Positions 31,955-33,931 of a stretch of 33,931 bases of DNA are shown here, one piece after another (positions within the stretch are counted from its first letter, which is position 1; every line of letters starts with the position of its first letter). The position numbers and the translations under genes were made by a program. The notes under the pieces were generated by a model, which saw only the letters and a list, made by a program, of their open reading frames with translations, was not told the DNA's origin and made no database searches. Source of the DNA: Promethearchaeota archaeon (GTDB lineage: Archaea; Asgardarchaeota; Lokiarchaeia; Sigyniarchaeales; SOKP01); the NCBI GenBank assembly GCA_020343655.1, contig CP070805.1, forward strand, positions 871,699 through 905,629. Reading direction: 5' to 3'.

Positions 31955-33769
31955 ATGTCCTTAATTGATTTAATATTAGATTTTATTTTGAATCCATGGT
32001 TCATCTTATCTTTATTATTTTGGATTATAGTTTTACTTCTAGTTTATTTATTAAGAAATAAAAAAGAAGCAACATATCTCTTTTTTCCTCTTTTAGCGAT
32101 GTTTAGAACTAAAAAACTGAATAATTTCATCAAAAAAGTTGCTAAAAAAGCTCCTAAATTTTGGAAATATTTTTGGACTGTTGGAATATTTATTTCATTT
32201 GGCCTTATTATTTATGCTTTTTATTTCTTTTTCGCAAATTTTGTTAATTTAATTTTTAGACCTAGTATTGAACAAGCAATAGTTCTTCTCATTCCAGGGG
32301 TAACTATCGATCTCCCTATGTTTTCTTACCTAATTCTTCCTCTCCTATTTATAGTAACTACTCATGAATTTGCTCATGGAATTTCTGCTAGCGCCGATGG
32401 AGTGGAAATTAAATCAACAGGGGTTCTTGGGGCAGGACTTTTCTTTATTATTGGATTCGGTGCTTTTGTTGAAGTCGATGAGAGAGAATTAAACTCACGT
32501 AAATTTCACAGAAATACTAGATTAAGAATAGCAGCAGCAGGAGCTTATGTAAATGCAATCACAGCAGGTATTGCCTTTATATTAATAATTAGTTATCCTT
32601 TGATCATATCTCCTTTTTATACACATGTTACTCAAGTAAATACAGTATTTACAGAGGCACAAGGTGGTTTCAATCATGGAAATCTCGAAAATGGTGATGT
32701 TTTCCTAGCAATTAAAAAGAAATTTACTGGTGATGATCAATATGTTCATCTTGATGTATATCAAGGTCGATCTCTTAGTGATATATTGAATAATATGACT
32801 AGTTTGCAAGTTTCAATAGGGGACAATTTGACCATTAGCATTTATACACCATCTACAGATGCATATTCAGAAAAAAATGTAACTTTAGGACCTCGTTACT
32901 ATATAGGAATCGAATATACATACATCTCTAATACAGAATTACAAATAACAAGAATTTATTCAGAGAGCGAGGAAGGCAATAATTTCAATACTAGTTTATC
33001 AGTGGGATTAATAATAACTAAAATAAATGGATTATCTATAAATCAAACTAAAGGAGATACATTAAAAAAAGCACTTACGTCATTTAATCTTACAAATTTA
33101 ACTTTAAGTACAGCTTCAGAAAATCATACACTCTATGTCGATACAAGAGGAGTAGTTATTGGAATTCGTAGTTATTCTTATTTTATGCATAAAAATGATT
33201 TTGCAAAATTTTTTACAAGCTTTTGGCCAGAATTTTGGTTAAGAGAAATCGTATGGCTATTTATTATCGCATTCAGTATTACCCTTTTTAATTTGCTTCC
33301 CTTACCAGTATTCGATGGTGATAGAATCGTAAAAGAACTACTTAATTGGGGTTTTGGGGAAGAGTATAAAACATTAAAGAAAAAAACAGATAAAGTCATA
33401 TTCAAAAAAGATGATAATGATATCCACCTATCGGAATATAAAGTAGAAAAAGTAGATTCTGTAAAAATACTTATTGAGAATGAAATAAGAGTGAAAGAAC
33501 CTGACGAAATAATTTTAGCTGGAGATAAATACAATTTGGTTGATAAAATTGGTGATGGTTTCAAAGATACAGTGTCTCTAAATCTTCCTGAATACACCCA
33601 ATTAAAAGAAGGATCATTAATCGAAGTTTCATATGAATACTGGTACGATGAAAAACGAAAAATTAAGAGAACTATACTTAATAGTTTACGAATAGTGACA
33701 CTAATTATCATTCTTGGTAGTTTTATCTTATCTTTTGTAAAATTTGGAGCAATTCTTTTTTGGATTTAA
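31955..33769 (+). CDS. Site-2 protease family membrane metalloprotease (M50) with an internal PDZ-like region
   Basis: This 604-aa polytopic protein has the zinc motif HEFAH (H137, E138, H141) in a membrane segment and the third-ligand motif NLLPLPVFDGDR near residues 446-457 in another. Four or more other membrane spans are evident (about 16-34, 75-97, 122-136, 150-170, 195-212, and one at the C-terminus, about 580-602). The region between the two catalytic motifs is a long extracytoplasmic/PDZ-like domain (about 215-420) with GDVFLAIKK and SVGLIITKINGLSINQ. Family members cut membrane-bound substrates, often in stress signalling; the substrate is unknown. The start at 31955 is the first ATG of the frame. 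Confidence 0.9.
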   Translation: MSLIDLILDFILNPWFILSLLFWIIVLLLVYLLRNKKEATYLFFPLLAMFRTKKLNNFIKKVAKKAPKFWKYFWTVGIFISFGLIIYAFYFFFANFVNLIFRPSIEQAIVLLIPGVTIDLPMFSYLILPLLFIVTTHEFAHGISASADGVEIKSTGVLGAGLFFIIGFGAFVEVDERELNSRKFHRNTRLRIAAAGAYVNAITAGIAFILIISYPLIISPFYTHVTQVNTVFTEAQGGFNHGNLENGDVFLAIKKKFTGDDQYVHLDVYQGRSLSDILNNMTSLQVSIGDNLTISIYTPSTDAYSEKNVTLGPRYYIGIEYTYISNTELQITRIYSESEEGNNFNTSLSVGLIITKINGLSINQTKGDTLKKALTSFNLTNLTLSTASENHTLYVDTRGVVIGIRSYSYFMHKNDFAKFFTSFWPEFWLREIVWLFIIAFSITLFNLLPLPVFDGDRIVKELLNWGFGEEYKTLKKKTDKVIFKKDDNDIHLSEYKVEKVDSVKILIENEIRVKEPDEIILAGDKYNLVDKIGDGFKDTVSLNLPEYTQLKEGSLIEVSYEYWYDEKRKIKRTILNSLRIVTLIIILGSFILSFVKFGAILFWI

Positions 33770-33798
33770 TAGATAATTATAAGTCTTCAAAGATTTTA

Positions 33799-33931
33799 AT
33801 GAGTAATTATCAAATTTTTTTGAAAAAAGGTAAATGTTCACATTGTAGTAATGAGATTGTTATCGAAAGAAGATATTCAGGAGAAAATCTATGTCCAGAT
33901 TGTTTTCAAAAAAATATTGAGAAAATCATTT
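33799..33931 (+). CDS. NcsA/Ctu1-like tRNA thiolation protein, N-terminal part (runs off window)
   Basis: From ATG at 33799 the frame is open to the window end, giving about 44 residues: MSNYQIFLKKGKCSHC, a strand region IVIERRYSGENLC, and PDCFQKNIEKII. A CxxC pair followed by LCxxCF and a helix is the N-terminal zinc knuckle of NcsA/Ctu1/TtcA-type PP-loop enzymes that 2-thiolate tRNA wobble uridine. The nucleotide-binding domain lies beyond the window, so identity is tentative; another zinc-ribbon protein is possible. Confidence 0.55.
   Translation, partial: MSNYQIFLKKGKCSHCSNEIVIERRYSGENLCPDCFQKNIEKII

Noticed and set aside
33178..33711. A 177-codon minus-strand open frame
   Set aside because: It is antisense to the site-2 protease gene; its serine-rich translation is typical of a shadow frame.

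Overview
The window is archaeal and most likely from an Asgard archaeon of the Lokiarchaeia type (inference). The evidence: a 16S rRNA 3' end with an archaeal anti-Shine-Dalgarno tail; very AT-rich DNA; archaeal information-processing genes (thermosome, TFB, Rpo12, RPA, aIF1, aIF2-beta, NMD3, RIO1, Dim2/Pno1, Tsr3); and eukaryotic-signature-like proteins (Ras-like GTPase, Roadblock/LC7 domains, a RING-like zinc protein, PAC2-family and possible PAC3/4-like chaperones, a possible profilin-like protein). tRNA-type splicing sites are everywhere.

Layout. 1-245: end of 16S rRNA, then tRNA-Ala and no 23S. 766-3941: a small membrane protein, a YchF/OLA1-like GTPase and a membrane-anchored HerA/TraG-like ATPase. 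4114-7273: thermosome, Tsr3 and a Roadblock-type protein. 7449-8201: tRNA-Leu(TAG), tRNA-Glu and tRNA-Asn. 8301-9539: Ras-like GTPase and aIF1, whose only sensible start is AUU. 9640-13372: an unknown protein, the large RPA-type ssDNA-binding protein, a HisA-like TIM barrel and a RING-like protein. 13618-16462: MfnB-type synthase, pantoate kinase, UMP kinase and a DUF2116-like membrane protein. 16594-16789: tRNA-Leu(CAA) with three introns. 16790-19153: four minus-strand genes of uncertain function, two with eukaryote-like folds. 19313-22517: TFB, Rpo12, PAC2-family protein, YkgJ-like cysteine cluster, SWIM zinc finger. 22653-27545: unknown proteins, a GT4 glycosyltransferase, a fold-type III PLP enzyme and FtsZ. 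27549-31501: a minus-strand operon RPA32-like > aIF2-beta > DUF424 > NMD3 > RIO1 > Dim2. 31647-33931: initiator tRNA-Met, a site-2 protease and the start of an NcsA/Ctu1-like gene.

The most striking themes are two. First, all six tRNA genes are interrupted, with ten inferred introns in total (Ala 1, Leu-TAG 1, Glu 2, Asn 2, Leu-CAA 3, iMet 1). Eight lie outside the canonical 37/38 site. For each, I could draw a bulge-helix-bulge (BHB) motif by hand that yields a standard mature tRNA. Second, aIF1, the factor that polices start-codon choice, has no ATG, GTG or TTG before its conserved domain. It is preceded by a GTGAT Shine-Dalgarno match and an ATT codon, reminiscent of bacterial infC.

No CRISPR array, insertion sequence, prophage or attachment site was seen. 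All assignments were made by eye from motifs, without database searches.
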